Notes under the pieces: generated by a model
Told to the model about the DNA's origin: nothing
The model's database searches: none
Seen by the model: only the letters and a program-made list of their open reading frames with translations
Shown here: piece after piece, positions 1 to 14,320 of the stretch
Position numbering within the stretch: position 1 is the stretch's first letter
Layout of the letters: each line of letters starts with the position of its first letter
Source of the DNA: Gambelia wislizenii
Taxonomy: Eukaryota > Chordata > Lepidosauria > Squamata > Crotaphytidae
Direction: 5' to 3'
NCBI GenBank assembly: GCA_030847615.1
Contig: JAUMIR010000005.1
Span: 170,280,596-170,344,595 of the forward strand
Length of the DNA stretch: 64,000 bases
Position numbers and translations under genes: made by a program

Positions 1-1330
1 TGAATTATAACCTGCACTTGGGGCACTTTGTGTAGAACTTTTTGCAACCTCAGCAAACAAGAAATGCCCCCGCTCCTACTCCAGGATGGGGACAGGAGAT
101 GGCTCAATGGGGGATGTGCTTCTGCTTAACTGGTCAAGTTGCCTGATGCATCTGTTCCCTCCCTTTCCACTGCTGGAAAAGGTCATAGTGAAACTGTAAA
201 GGGATAGGTCTGGTGCAGTATTAGTAGCACTGTACTGGCCCAGACAACTGTGGTTTGCCCTTCTTCTCCACTTGTCCAGATATCACCACATCATTCTTCC
301 TCCCTTGCTGGATCTGCTCTCATATTCTCACAGGCAAGTACTCCACCAAGATGTCAAGATGTTTGAGACTAAAAGCTTGGAAGATAAATCCATAAATTCT
401 CCTCAACTGACCACTATCTTGGAGGCTTCATAAAAGGACTCTACCAAACAGTCATATGACTACAAGTGGAAGCACTTTTGCTCTTTCATGTCTTTCATGT
501 CTAAGCAGTGTCTCCCCACCACAGTATTCTTGGTCCTGCACTTCTTGTTCTACCTTCGAGAGTAGGTCCTCTCTTTTTTTCATTAAAGATGTACCTGCTG
601 CTATTGTGGCTCACCAACCTGCGTCTCCATCCTCCACCACTCTTTTTTCTGACCTAGTGGTTAAGAGGTTTCTCAAGGGCTTAGCATATCTCTACCTGCC
701 TCTTTCAGCAATGACTCCACCATGGTTGTTGTCATTAGTACTCTCGCAGTTGATACATAAGCCCATTGAACCTCCTGCTTTGTTGACAAAGCTCTTCTGA
801 CTCTGAAAGTGGCTTTCCTCATTGTGATCACCTTGCCTGAACTATGCAGAGCTGTGGCATGGTCTCAGCCATCTACATTTATTCAGTACTACAGGGTGGA
901 CTGCAGAACTAGAGCTGATGCTCGATTTGGCCAGGCAGTTCTTTCCTCCATCCCACAGTGACCTGACCTGCCATTTTATGGTAAGCTTTACAGTCACCCA
1001 TTTGTGTGAGGCACAGAGACCATGAAGATGAAAAGCTTGCTCATCTGTAACTGTGGTTATTTGAGTGGTCATCTGTGCCCTCATCTAACCCACCCTACTT
1101 TCCCTTTCTTTCAGGCCCCTGTTATATTTCTTGGAGGACTTCAAAATTGAGAGGACAGTAGCTTTGGTGGGCTGGGACTTGTGCGGTAGATAGAGGGGGC
1201 AGGATTCCCACCAAGCTACTCAGCTCTGCAACATTCCAACAGGATCTCTACGCAGGTGGGAAATCCCATTTGTGTGAGGGCACAGATGACCAGACAAAGA
1301 ACCACAGTTACAGGTAAGCAACCTGTTCTT
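1..1330 (+). mobile_element. DIRS-type retrotransposon remnant (recombinase end and terminal repeats)
   Basis: The plus strand encodes decayed DIRS protein. Around 180-340 it reads with VALYWPRQLWFALLLHLSR, like the connector after RNase H. At 456-800 comes VVKRFLKGLAYLYLPLS and then TPPWLLSLVLSQL, a tyrosine-recombinase signature of DIRS elements. A frameshift near 785-800 moves the frame to LLTLKVAFLIVITLPELCRA and FIQYYRVD, which runs to about 957. Arms near 1026-1082 and 1268-1325 are inverted copies of each other and share AACCACAGTTACAG, matching the ends of the DIRS element at 20877. The left end lies outside the window. It is in intron 9 of MAPK12, antisense to it. Confidence 0.75.
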
Positions 1331-1559
1331 TTCTAATGTTCAGTGAGATTCAGTGAGGTTTTGTTTTATGAAAGCACTCAACTGCATTCAAGTATGCAGT
1401 TACTAACCTGAAATGCAGAGAGGCCATTATTTATTTATTTGTTTATTTAATATGCTGCCTTTCTCCCAGAATGGGACCCAAGGTGACTCACAACCCATAA
1501 CTAGGTATTTCTGGAGATATAATTTGGCTCTTAGAAATTCAGCAACAGAGGTTACTTAC

Positions 1560-1639
1560 ATCTTGGCTTTGTAGTTTCTGAACAAAATCTTGAGTAGGTG
1601 TGCCTGTAACTTTCATAATTTCTGTGAGCTGGTCCAAAT
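1560..1639 (-). CDS. MAPK12: MAPK12 exon 9 (HLDQLTEIMKVTGTP...)
   Basis: This 80-bp exon has the family length. The acceptor is CCATTCAG|ATTTGG and the donor is CCAAGAT|GTAAGT. It encodes HLDQLTEIMKVTGTPTQDF and then VQKLQSQD (residues 233-259), the start of the MAP-kinase insert region. MAPK12-type residues include DQL-EIMKVTGTP and FVQKLQS. It ends in phase 0, so the next exon should begin with the AKNY-type segment. I do not see that segment between base 1 and 1559, where most of the sequence is a DIRS remnant. Confidence 0.95.
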
Positions 1640-4127
<2,488 letters not shown>

Positions 4128-5140
4128 CCATGATCCTGTCTATATGACCAAAAAATAAATAAAAATACAAACAGCGTGCGAAAAATCAGCAATCTGTACA
4201 CATAGCTGTTCGCACACACACGAGACATTTGGGGGGGGGCAGCAAAATTCATCCTAAAGTCCGTGAGTGGCTCATCTGGGGGTTTCTCCAGATAAGTCCA
4301 TGTGCTGTTCAAATGTGTGACCCACGTGTACGCCACAGTTGCACAGATTCGAACAGGCAGCCTTCTGATTGGCCGATCCAGCACAGGGGGCGGGAATTGC
4401 AAAGAGGGGAATCAGTGGCAGCCACCATGTTTTTTAGGTATGCGACAGCTGAGCTGGAGGAGGAAGCAACTGAGACTGCCATGGGGTGTGCTGCTCCCGG
4501 CAGCTCAGCTCAGGATATAGGCAGGCACCCGGTGACTGGGAGAACAGCAGCACCCAGAGCCGGCCAGGGAGCATGCTGAAGGTGATCAAGCAGGCAGCCA
4601 GAGAAATGCCAGCCCAGAGCTGCTCCAGGAGTGTGCTACAGGCGGCCAGCCATGGAAGAGGCAATTCCCCAGCCCAGAGCCAATCGGGGATTGAGCAGAG
4701 GGCAGGCTCCAGCCAAAGCCCCCAAAACCGCAGTAGCTCCACCGCTGCAAAAGCTGCCTCAGCGAGTGCACAGAGAGAGAGTTGCGCGCGAGGGCACAGC
4801 AGGGGAAGGCTCCAAGGAAGAAGCACAAAGAGAAGTAAGGAGCTGGGGGCGCAGAGGTGGGAACCCCAGAGGAAAGGGAGGCCCCAGCCCCCCTCACGCT
4901 CTCCTAGCTCCAGCTCAGACCAGGAGGACTCCAATTGCCAGGCCCAGGGTCCGCTGCAGACACCCTGCAGAATCCCCAGCCGGTGCGGCAGCAGACTCGC
5001 CAGCTGGGCTAGGAGTCATGCAAAGTTTAGGGGGGACCTAAAAACCATGAAGGCAGTTCACAACCCTGCGAACGCCTGCCTTTTGGGATTTTTTACCCCT
5101 TGTACAGATTTTTTACCCTCGTATAGACAAGACCCATGAG
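4128..5140. mobile_element. GC-rich 1-kb element with GTCTATA-type terminal inverted repeats
   Basis: The left end (CATGATCCTGTCTATATGA) and the inverted right end (CATGGGTCTTGTCTATACGA) match as imperfect terminal inverted repeats of about 20 bp. The interior at 4350-5040 is GC- and CpG-rich, unlike the AT-rich intron around it, with CAGCCCAGAGC-type sub-repeats near 4610-4680. Open frames on both strands (for example 4486-5139 and 4434-4934) are low-complexity Ser/Arg/Gln or Leu/Pro-rich and show no domain. I read it as a non-autonomous DNA transposon. The ends resemble those at 38043-38316. Confidence 0.5.
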
Positions 5141-5518
5141 AAGGCAGAATGATCCCAAAAGAGCTTAGCTAACATATTTCAGATAAAATACTCAAGGGTG
5201 GTAGAAAATCTATCTGACTTCCTGAGGAGACAGCATGAAGGCTTCATGGGATTAAACACTTGGCAGCTATGCTCCTTTTTGATCAAGGTGTATGTAGTTT
5301 GACAAATGCAATTAGTATAACAGAAAGCAAGGGATAATGTGCTAAGTGCTCTGCCTTGACTGGCGTACCAAGAGAGCAATATAATCATAGGATAGCCTTT
5401 TGGAGTGATGTCACTCATGTGCAATTGGAAGCATACAAATTATGATTTTGTAATCAGCAGTTGGAGAAAGTTAATTGTGGAAAGTCAGCATTAATCTTTG
5501 TACAACCACAAAGAGTAC

Positions 5519-5633
5519 CTGTTTGTGTATAATGCATCCAATTAAGTATAACCTCTGGGGCTCTGTACCACCTGGTAACCACGTAGCCAGTCATTTCACT
5601 ATCTGTATGTCTTGCTAGGCCAAAATCCAAAAT
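5519..5633 (-). CDS. MAPK12: MAPK12 exon 7 (DFG, TGY activation loop, P+1 loop)
   Basis: This 115-bp exon has the family length. The acceptor is TATAACAG|ATTTTG and the donor is ACACAAACAG|GTACTC. It encodes [17 protein letters not shown], then [21 protein letters not shown] plus one base of the next Val codon (residues 171-208). DFG binds metal. Thr185 and Tyr187 form the TGY dual-phosphorylation site, and the APE motif follows. The His-Thr before DSEMTGY replaces Gln-Ala of human MAPK12; His at the first place is shared with MAPK13, but VILNWM and YTQT are MAPK12-like. Confidence 0.97.
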
Positions 5634-5853
5634 CTGTTATAAAGCAACCAAAACACAAATTAAAATTTACAACCCCAAATTAGTCATAAAGTTGGATGCA
5701 ACTTTGCTCATACATAGAGCAGGTGCACTGAATCAATAGGAATTAGTTTAGTCATGAGCAAAGCTGGATCCATACCACTGAAAACACAGAAGCAGAATAC
5801 ACTACACTGATGCTCTGTCACTCTAATTGAAATAACATTAGAAATAACATATA

Positions 5854-6074
5854 CAGTTGTCCCTTCATATCCGCTGGGGTTTGGTTCCAGGATCCCCCGT
5901 GGATACCAAAATCTGTGAATACTCAAGTCCCATTATATGCAATGGCAAAGCAAAATGGTGTCCCTTATATAAGACGGCAAAATCAAGGTTTGCTTTTTGG
6001 ATTACCGGTATTATTTTTAAAAGAATATTTTCATACCGTGAATACTTAAATCCATGGATACAGAGGGACAACTG
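5854..6074 (+). mobile_element. pogo/Tigger-like MITE, copy 1
   Basis: The element begins CAGTTGTCCCTTCATATCCG and ends CAGAGGGACAACTG, flanked by TA on both sides (5852-5853 and 6075-6076). The termini and inner phrases (GGTTTGGTTCCAGGA, GGATACCAAAATC, CTCAAGTCCCATTATATG) follow the pattern of Tigger/MER2-type elements of the Tc1/mariner-pogo group. At 221 bp it has no coding capacity. It lies 220 bp upstream of the exon 7 acceptor. Confidence 0.85.
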
Positions 6075-6078
6075 TATA

Positions 6079-6304
6079 CAGTACAATTCCCGTATCCATG
6101 GGGGATACATTCCAAGACACCCCGTGAATACCTGAAACTGTGGATAATAGGGAACCCTATTATTTTCAATGAGACAAATGACTTCCAGCTCAAGCATACC
6201 ACAGAATTGTACTGGGGGATCTAGAAATGCCTAGAGAGAACAGTTTTTCAGACAAGGATAAGTGAATCCATGGTTACCAAATCCGCTGATATATTGGGTC
6301 ATAC
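6079..6304 (+). mobile_element. Second pogo-like MITE, abutting the first
   Basis: It begins CAGTACAATTCCCGTATCCA directly after the TATA that closes the previous element, and runs to CATACTATA near 6304. Inner phrases (CCTAGAGAGAAC, TCAATGAGACAAATGACTTC) match the MITEs at 13667-13881 and 31111-31353, so it is a different subfamily from its neighbour. Confidence 0.7.
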
Positions 6305-7947
6305 TATACTTCTGATTTCTACACTCTTCCATTATAAAACTGGTGACAGAATTGAGTTGCTTTGCTATACTAAGTTTCAAATTTGTGGTGTTTTAATCAA
6401 ATAAAGTTTCAGAACATAATTAGTGCCAGGGCTCTCCACCAGCATCTGTTTTCTAAGTCAGGGATCAACCACTGGAATACATAATGGAGAAATTATTACT
6501 ATAGGACATAGCACTTTTTGATGACAATTCTCAGTACCTATTGGCTAAGATTTATGCTATGATAAATGCCTTGATAAATAGGGAAAAAAAGGAAATTAAA
6601 CAGCAGAGGGAAAAGGGTTTATAAACTTTTATCACAAAAGATATTGGGATTCCTGTTTTTCAGTCCATAAATACTTCTTTGAGTCTCAGTATAAGCAACA
6701 CAGTATAGTACAGTACAGTACAACCAACTATTCTGATAAAATGTATTAATAGCAGAAAAAATGTGTTTGGGTATATTATCTGAGAACATTTAACTCTTGG
6801 CTATAAGAATGGTTTTTGAAGTGCCTTATTTGTAAAATAAAAAATGACAGATGCTACCTACAGAAGAACACGGTCTCAGTCAATTAACTATTTGAGCAAA
6901 TAAATGGATAGGATATATTGAAAAGAAAATCAAAATTCATAATCAGATAATGAATCTGGACATACCAGACTGGATTGGATTGGAATTTTTACTACTTTTG
7001 TGGTAACTTTTTGGGAAATAAAAAACCAGAAGATAAATAAGATGAGATATAGTTTAGAATGATCAGGATAACACATTTCTCTCATCAAGTACTAAATGAA
7101 GAGAGTTCCCAGGCAGCAGAAAAGTGAGAGGAGGTCTTCAAAGACATAAATTGGTTGTTTCGAGTAAATCTGAATTCCAGCTGCTGCTATTCTAACACTA
7201 CCTGCTCTTTCTCCTTCCAGAAAAGGTGCTATGGGTGGATAGATGGTGGAACTGGTAATCTGTATTGTAAATTGTAAGAAAGAAATGAAACAAAAGAAAA
7301 GAAAAAGAAAAGAAGGACCAGTGTTCTGAATCAATTAAAAGGCAACTCTTCTCAACTATCTTATGTTACAAATACAAAAAAAGAAGACCCCAAGGGTCAA
7401 CATTTACTTTTAGTCTCTTAGCCAACTAGCAAAGAAGACCAACATTTTTCATAAAAGAACTGTGTTTCCTTCCCAGCACAAACCAGAAAGAGAAATATTA
7501 GTCACAGATCTCAGAAGAAGTACCAAAGGTATATGTTGTAGCTGTGCACCCACAGCTATTCATGAAGCACTGTATGCACTATATGTATGCACTGTATGCA
7601 CTATATGTACAGCTTTCCATAAAGTTCTAAGTCCATCTGCAAATAGCCAGTGTCGGAATCATACAGCTGTCCAGATATTGTTGGATGGCAAACCCTGTCA
7701 GCCCTAACCTGCATAGCCAATGGTAAGGAATGCTGGGAGTTGCCACATAATACTCACCTGATATACAGAAACAACATAGCATGATCATCACCAATTGGTG
7801 ATATCTTCAGACGTTTAATTACAGAATTTGGAAATGTTCCCTTTTTTTGGACTATACCTCCCAGAATTCCTTCATGGCCATCAAAGGGAAGGACAGCTGC
7901 TTAAACTTTTCTCTTCATGCTATCTATCTTCTCAAAACTATCATATA
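6305..7947. other. MAPK12 intron 6, unique-looking stretch
   Basis: AT-rich sequence with no recognised gene or complete repeat. A short run of ATGCACTATATGTATGCACT-type repetition occurs near 7570-7610, and a fragment of a common lizard repeat (AATGCTGGGAGTTGCCAC) near 7730. Confidence 0.4.
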
Positions 7948-8176
7948 CAGTTGTCCTTCCATATCCACAGATTTGGTATCTATGGATTTAAGTATTCATG
8001 GCTTGAAAATATTCTTTAAAAAATAATCCAAAAAGCAAACCTTGATTTTGCCATCTTATATAAGGAACACTATTTTGCTATGCTATTGCATATAATGGGA
8101 CTTGAGTATTCACGGATTTTGGTATGGGGGGGGGCGGTCCTGGAACCAAACCCCAGCGAATATGAAGGGACAACTG
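7948..8176 (-). mobile_element. pogo/Tigger-like MITE, copy 2
   Basis: It starts CAGTTGTCCTTCCATATCCA and ends GAAGGGACAACTG, with TA at 7946-7947 and 8177-8178. The order of inner phrases is reversed relative to copy 1, so it lies in the opposite orientation. It is 229 bp with no coding capacity. Confidence 0.82.
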
Positions 8177-9398
8177 TACACACTACATTTCTTACCACAG
8201 CAGAAATATAGAAGAATGGTTGGAGTGTAAGGCGCCTCTGCACTCTCTGGTACAAAGAGTCTTAGGGCTGGATTCTTTATCATTTGTCATTTCTGAAAAA
8301 TTATTTAAAATAAAAGGATTTTTTTAAAAAAAGTCTGGAGTCATGCCTATAGTCAGCATTATTTTGCATGGTGTTTCACAAACTATGACCAAACCATAGG
8401 CTGCATTTATCTGAAAAGATTTTTAATGGAGTTACACGAGATCTTTGTAGTATCACATTTATAGAGATTTGATGCAATCAGCAGCACTCCAACCCTTCTC
8501 TAAGAGATGGTAATTTTTCCACAGGGATTACACTTCACTCTAAAATGACTCGAGGTTAATAACATCTGCTTGCTTTGACAGCAGTGCTTTACACTACAAA
8601 TTCTTCATAGATAATAGGCTTATGGATCATTGCTGTTCACTGAAAGATGTGGTGCACAGCAAGTTCTCATCATGGAAATATAACAGTGCTTTTTTGAGCC
8701 CACACCATTAATAGCTCAAATTTCCTTACATTCATAAATCCTTCATTTTACAAGCTTTATTTCCCTATTTCTTGATCAGCTATAGTCTATTTCTAAGTGG
8801 TGATGGTGAGTGACCCAGTTTCAAAAGTGGTATTTCAGGCACAGGTATCAAAGAAGGAGGGGTTCATTTCATTTTAGAATTTAGCTAAAAGTTCCTAATT
8901 TTATTGCATAATTGACAATTAAGCATGGCATTGTATCATGCAAAATATTAAGTATTTGCAAAGTCTTAATTGATATAAGGGGGAAATTGCAAGATACTAT
9001 GGTCCAAATTTTAATGACATAATTGCACCAGAATTCCATGCAGGAGGAGGTTCTTCCTGATAAATAAAGCCCAAGTATTTTGATGTTCCACTGCAGGAAT
9101 TGTGGCAACACCTCATGTAACATTTCCAAGGTGCACAGGCCACAAACATATGAGATACAGACACGGACACCACAAACGTGACCTTTGGTTCTGAAGATGG
9201 TCATTAAAAATTTAGGTAGAACTAGCTATACCTGGTGTAACATACACCGTTATTTATATATATAAAATGCTTCGGTATGTTTCCGTTCCCACTCTGCTAA
9301 CTGACCACTTAGGAAACATGTCAAGAGCATGATTATTTGACACATTAATTTATAACCTTTCAAATCAACTATAATGGCTAGTTTCATGCCGACAGCCC
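8177..9398. other. MAPK12 intron 6, unique-looking stretch
   Basis: AT-rich sequence with no recognised features. The minus-strand frame at 8881-9204 has no domain. Confidence 0.4.
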
Positions 9399-11150
9399 CT
9401 CCGCCGCCATCGTGCAACTGCACGTACACACAGACACACACACATCATGCATGCCAGGATGCGAGGGCCCCTCTGCCGCCATGGAATCACGCTTACATAC
9501 ACACACCATGCTACACACACACACCATGCATGCCAGGACACGAGAGCCCCTCCGCCACCACCATGCAACCCCATGTACACACACATATACCACGCTACAG
9601 ACACACATACCACGTGTGCCAGGACATGAGACCCCCTCCATTGCCACCATGCAACCACACGTAGACACACACACTATGCTATACACACAGCATGCTACAC
9701 ACAGACACACACCACACACGCCAGAACATGAGAGCCCCTCCACTGCAGCCATGCAATTACACACACACACACAAACAACACACTACACTACACTACACAC
9801 ACACACCATGCTATCCACACACTACACATGGCAGGATGTGAGAGCCCCTCTGCCACTGGCATGCAATCACACATACCATGCTACACACAAACACACACCA
9901 TGCATGCCAGGATGCGAGGGCCCCTCTGCCGCCATGGAATCACGCTTACATACACACACCATGCTACACACACACACCATGCATGCCAGGACACGAGAGC
10001 CCCTCCGCCACCACCATGCAACCCCATGTACACACACATATACCACGCTACAGACACACATACCACGTGTGCCAGGACATGAGACCCCCTCCATTGCCAC
10101 CATGCAACCACACGTAGACACACACACTATGCTATACACACAGCATGCTACACACAGACACACACCACACACGCCAGAACATGAGAGCCCCTCCACTGCA
10201 GCCATGCAATTACACACACACACACAAACAACACACTACACTACACTACACACACACACCATGCTATCCACACACTACACATGGCAGGATGTGAGAGCCC
10301 CTCTGCCACTGGCATGCAATCACACATACCATGCTACACACAAACACACACCATGCATGCCAGGATGCGAGGGCCCCTCTGCCGCCATGGAATCACGCTT
10401 ACATACACACACCATGCTACACACACACACCATGCATGCCAGGACACGAGAGCCCCTCCGCCACCACCATGCAACCCCATGTACACACACATATACCACG
10501 CTACAGACACACATACCACGTGTGCCAGGACATGAGACCCCCTCCATTGCCACCATGCAACCACACGTAGACACACACACTATGCTATACACACAGCATG
10601 CTACACACAGACACACACCACACACGCCAGAACATGAGAGCCCCTCCACTGCAGCCATGCAATTACACACACACACACACACAAACAACACACTACACTA
10701 CACTACACACACACACCATGCTATCCACACACTACACATGGCAGGATGTGAGAGCCCCTCTGCCACTGGCATGCAATCACACATACCACGCTACACACAA
10801 ACACACACCATGCATGCCAGGATGTGAGGGCCACTCTGTCGCCACCATGCAACCACACCTACATGCCCACACACCATACTACACCCACACATATACCACA
10901 TGTGTCAGAATGCTAGAGCCCTCCACTGCCATGCAATCACATAAATACCCACCCTATGCACAAACACCCCATGCTATACGCACACACACACAATTCACTC
11001 CGGGACGTGACAGCCCCCCCACTGCCATGCATAAACACACCCCCTGCTACACCCCCACACTACACCCCCCCTGCTGTAACATCCCCATGATACACACATA
11101 CCCCACAGTACACCCACACACACCAGGATGCAAGAGCCCCTCTACTGCCA
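9399..11150. repeat. Higher-order minisatellite (453-bp unit made of about five subunits)
   Basis: A CA-rich tandem array. The 453-bp unit repeats at about 9450, 9904 and 10357 with almost no differences. Each unit holds five subunits of about 76-110 bp, each carrying a variant of GCCAGGA-GAGAGCCCCTC-GCCAC-ATGCAA followed by ACACAC-rich spacers. Subunit starts in the first unit are near 9450, 9531, 9617, 9718 and 9828. Degenerate subunits continue from about 10811 to 11150. Because 453 is divisible by three, reading frames stay open through the array (for example 9412-10827), which is not evidence of coding. Confidence 0.9.
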
Positions 11151-11478
11151 TGTTTAGAAAGGACTTGAAGCTTTCCACACATTTTCACCCCAAGAGCAAG
11201 GAGCAGCTACAAACAGCACAAAAGACCATGTTGGGCTTCTGAATGCTGCTCTTAAACAGCAGTTCTCCCAGCCACTTCAGGTGTGCTGCATGATTGCAGC
11301 TGGCTGGATCGGATAGCTTGGCCCTGGTTCTTCCAAGACTTCCACAGCCAGGGCCTGAGTCTACAAAGAGGCTGTGCCGGCTGCTGGACCCAGGGGCCTA
11401 GTCCTGCAAGGGGAGGCAGAGCCTGACACCTAAGCAGCCAATCAGCACACTGAAAATAGCAACATACCCAAGAGAATT

Positions 11479-11506
11479 AGATAGATAGATAGATAGATAG
11501 ATAGAT
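11479..11506. repeat. (GATA)n microsatellite
   Basis: About seven tandem GATA units follow AGAGAATTA. It is 330 bp beyond the end of the higher-order minisatellite. Confidence 0.95.
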
Positions 11507-13666
11507 TTTGGTATTCCAAAAAATGGGCCACTAAAAAAGTGGGAAATATGGCTGTTGCACTAAAAGGTCTTAAAGAGGACCAGATATGGAATTAGAACAG
11601 AGTAGAAATTGTGTGTTGTTGAATTGCAGCTCCTATCAGCCCTAGCCAGGATAGCAAATAGGAATGCTGAGAATTGCAGTTCAAAAACATTTGAAGGGCT
11701 GTTTAGTTCCAACGCTTAATTAAAACCTCTCTGTCTAGTCTTGTTTTAGAAGAGTACTGCACTCTCTGAAGCCTCCTACATACACTTTATTTTAATGTAG
11801 GAAGATGGTTTTGAGACAACAAAACTGAGTTTTCCCCACTGCTACACAGCCCACACTGGAATCTTGGGGCTGCAACTGGCCAAACTGCCATATGCAGGTG
11901 ATGATGCATGATGGCAAGCAGGTGGTACATAGATATTGTATAGACTGGATGCAGGAGGCAAAAGCTTTCCACAGTATGTAGTACATATGTCAGTGCTACC
12001 ATGAGTAATGGATTTTGGAAGTACTGCAAACAGTAGCACAGTAGCAAATGGCCTCATAAGCTTCAACCTACCATCTGCACTGGCCTTCAGAACAGCAGCA
12101 ACTGTGCAAACACATTTAAGAGGGCAAAGGATCACTACCAGCACCTTTCACTGGAAAAAAAGAGTGATGAGGAAGAGGAGGTCTGAAAAACAAGAAATGC
12201 TGGGTCCCTCTCACCACACCAAATTGTACTATAATTGCCAGTGGAGCAAGCATCATCTTGTGTCACAACAACCACAGCCAAAGATAGGACTGAGTGATAG
12301 GGTGCACATCTTACATCATGTGAGATTTAGCCCACAAATGTCACCAGTTAGCTTCATGGTTGGGTGTAACTGAGATATGTAAAAACAATACGTAAAAATC
12401 ATTTGATGTTTTATATTATATTTTTCATTTCCATGAGGAAACAGCTACTTCACTTATACATTCCTCACTAAGAAACATATACTGAAAAAAACCTCTCTGT
12501 GTGTCATGAATAGTAATCCAAATTTCAGCAGTATCCAAAGAATCACTTGTGTTGAAACAAGAGCTTTGTTTCAGAGCAATGCAGCTGTCCACTCCATTTT
12601 GATGTTCTCGTTCATGTAAAATGGCATTTTTGCAAGTAACAAAGCATTACTCTGAAAGGGCCTATTCATGGCATACTATTTATTGAAATATCAATCAGGG
12701 AGGGCTTCACAAACATGTCCTGTGCATACCGGTTGTAATGGGGATTCCAATTCACATCTAACATTTAAAACAAACAAACAAACAAAAAAAACTACAACTG
12801 AATGTTAAAGGCATCTTCTCACTTTCAGTCTTCTGAGTCTCCTGACTTTCTCAAATCAATTCCAACACAGTGCTGGATCCTGATTGATGCAATGGGTCTG
12901 GTAGAAGCTGGCTTCTCCTCCTCTTTCGCACAGCAGCCCCTGCAAACTCCCATAAATGCCACACAGAGGGCTAGCAGCAGACCCTACTGAACAGTCTGTG
13001 ATACAAGGACTAAGCAGGAAAGGGGAATCTGTGAAAAACCATGGGAGGTACTACATTCTGTCAGTAGAAATGAAGGTGCCTCTAGCTGATTGAGGGGGGG
13101 CATCTCCTTTCCACCTTTGTACCGGTACCTCACAGTCTACCCCACTCAGCAGGATCCTTCAGCATTCTGTTTTTTATGGGCTGGAAGGGCTGTTGTATGG
13201 TGAAGGCTGGGAGAAATCCACTTCTGATAGCCTCATTGCAAACAGCTAAATCTGGATCCAACCCAGTGACATATTTTAAACTTACACTGGGTTTTTTTAA
13301 GACATGAAGAAAGTTAAATAATATAATCAATGTCTTTCTTATACTAATCCTACAGTTCAACAACATGCATGTGCATGACAACATGTATACGGTATTTGGG
13401 TTTCTCTCTCTCTTTTGGCTGCAGCAGCTACCAGCATTCAGATGCAAATATTCTTTTCATAACCAACATTCTCTGCCTCTCTTTTCTTACTAGAATATAC
13501 AAAGTAGCTTGGCAGCTCAAACACAGTGAAGATGCTGCAGCAGAAATTAAGGCAATACCCAAGGTGAATGGACAGAACTAGCAATTTATGATTGTAGTGA
13601 ATTCCTAGCAGTGCTAATCTCAACTAGGGCATTAGATACTTCAAAACTTTAGTATTCTAAAATATA
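11507..13666. other. MAPK12 intron 6, mostly unique-looking
   Basis: At 11610-11700 there is an inverted-repeat fragment (TTGAATTGCAGCTCCTATCA against TGCTGAGAATTGCAGTTCAA), a common small lizard repeat. The rest shows no recognised gene. Frames at 11842-12373 on both strands are mutually overlapping and have no domain. Confidence 0.4.
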
Positions 13667-13881
13667 GGCCGACTCCTGTATCCATGGATTTGGTATCCAC
13701 ATCACTTATCCATGTTTGAAAAAAATATGTTCTCTCTAGGCATTTTTAGGTCCTCCAATGTGATTCTATGGTCAATTTCAGGTGTCCATCTCATTGAAAA
13801 TAGGGTTCCCTTTTATCCACGGCTTCAGGTATCCACAGGGGTTCTTGGAATGTAACCCCCATGGATATGGGGGTCGTGCTG
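13667..13881 (-). mobile_element. pogo-like MITE of the CCTAGAGAGAAC subfamily
   Basis: It starts GGCCGACTCCTGTATCCATG after TA (13665-13666) and ends ATATGGGGGTCGTGCTG before TA (13882-13883). The inner AGAACATATTTT/CTCTCTAGGCATTTT phrase is the reverse of the one in the copy at 6079-6304. About 215 bp. Confidence 0.75.
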
Positions 13882-14320
13882 TATCCTGCAAAAATTGCAA
13901 GATTCCAATAGAACACTCTAAGCTTGAACTGGATCTATGCTATTAACTTAAGACCAATTAACATGCCACAGCTTCCCACAATGTGCTTAAGCAACAAAGG
14001 CTTTGTTTATATGCTAAGCAACATGTTGTTCCTTTACAGAGGGAAACAACTGAGGGGTGTAGAAGGAACAGCTGGGAGACTGCCAGTGCTGTCCATCATT
14101 ATCTGCTGCCAGAGGCAGTTGCCTCACTTGACCTAATGGTAGGGCTATTGCTGTTGAATAAATTTATGTCAGGTGTCTGAACCCAACATTCCATTATTTT
14201 AGCAAAGATTAAAATGAACTACCATAGAATAATGCTATGACATCACATATGCTTTAGTTAACATCCTTCCAAATTTATGTTTCTTTAAGGAAAGGCAGCT
14301 GAGACCTTGAAATTTCTTAC

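Noticed and set aside
1..1559. MAPK12 exon 10
   Set aside because: I looked on the minus strand for the AKNY...LP segment with an acceptor in the right phase and found none; most of the stretch is DIRS sequence.
4434..5139. Overlapping open frames of 217 and 166 codons
   Set aside because: They lie on opposite strands of a GC-rich element, are low-complexity and show no domain, so they look like a composition effect.
9412..10827. 471-codon open frame rich in His, Thr, Pro
   Set aside because: It is produced by a tandem array whose unit (453 bp) is a multiple of three. Several frames on both strands stay open, and the protein itself is three copies of the same low-complexity block.
9399..11150. 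CRISPR-like array of repeats and spacers
   Set aside because: The whole unit including the spacers is repeated almost identically, the setting is a vertebrate intron, and there are no cas genes.
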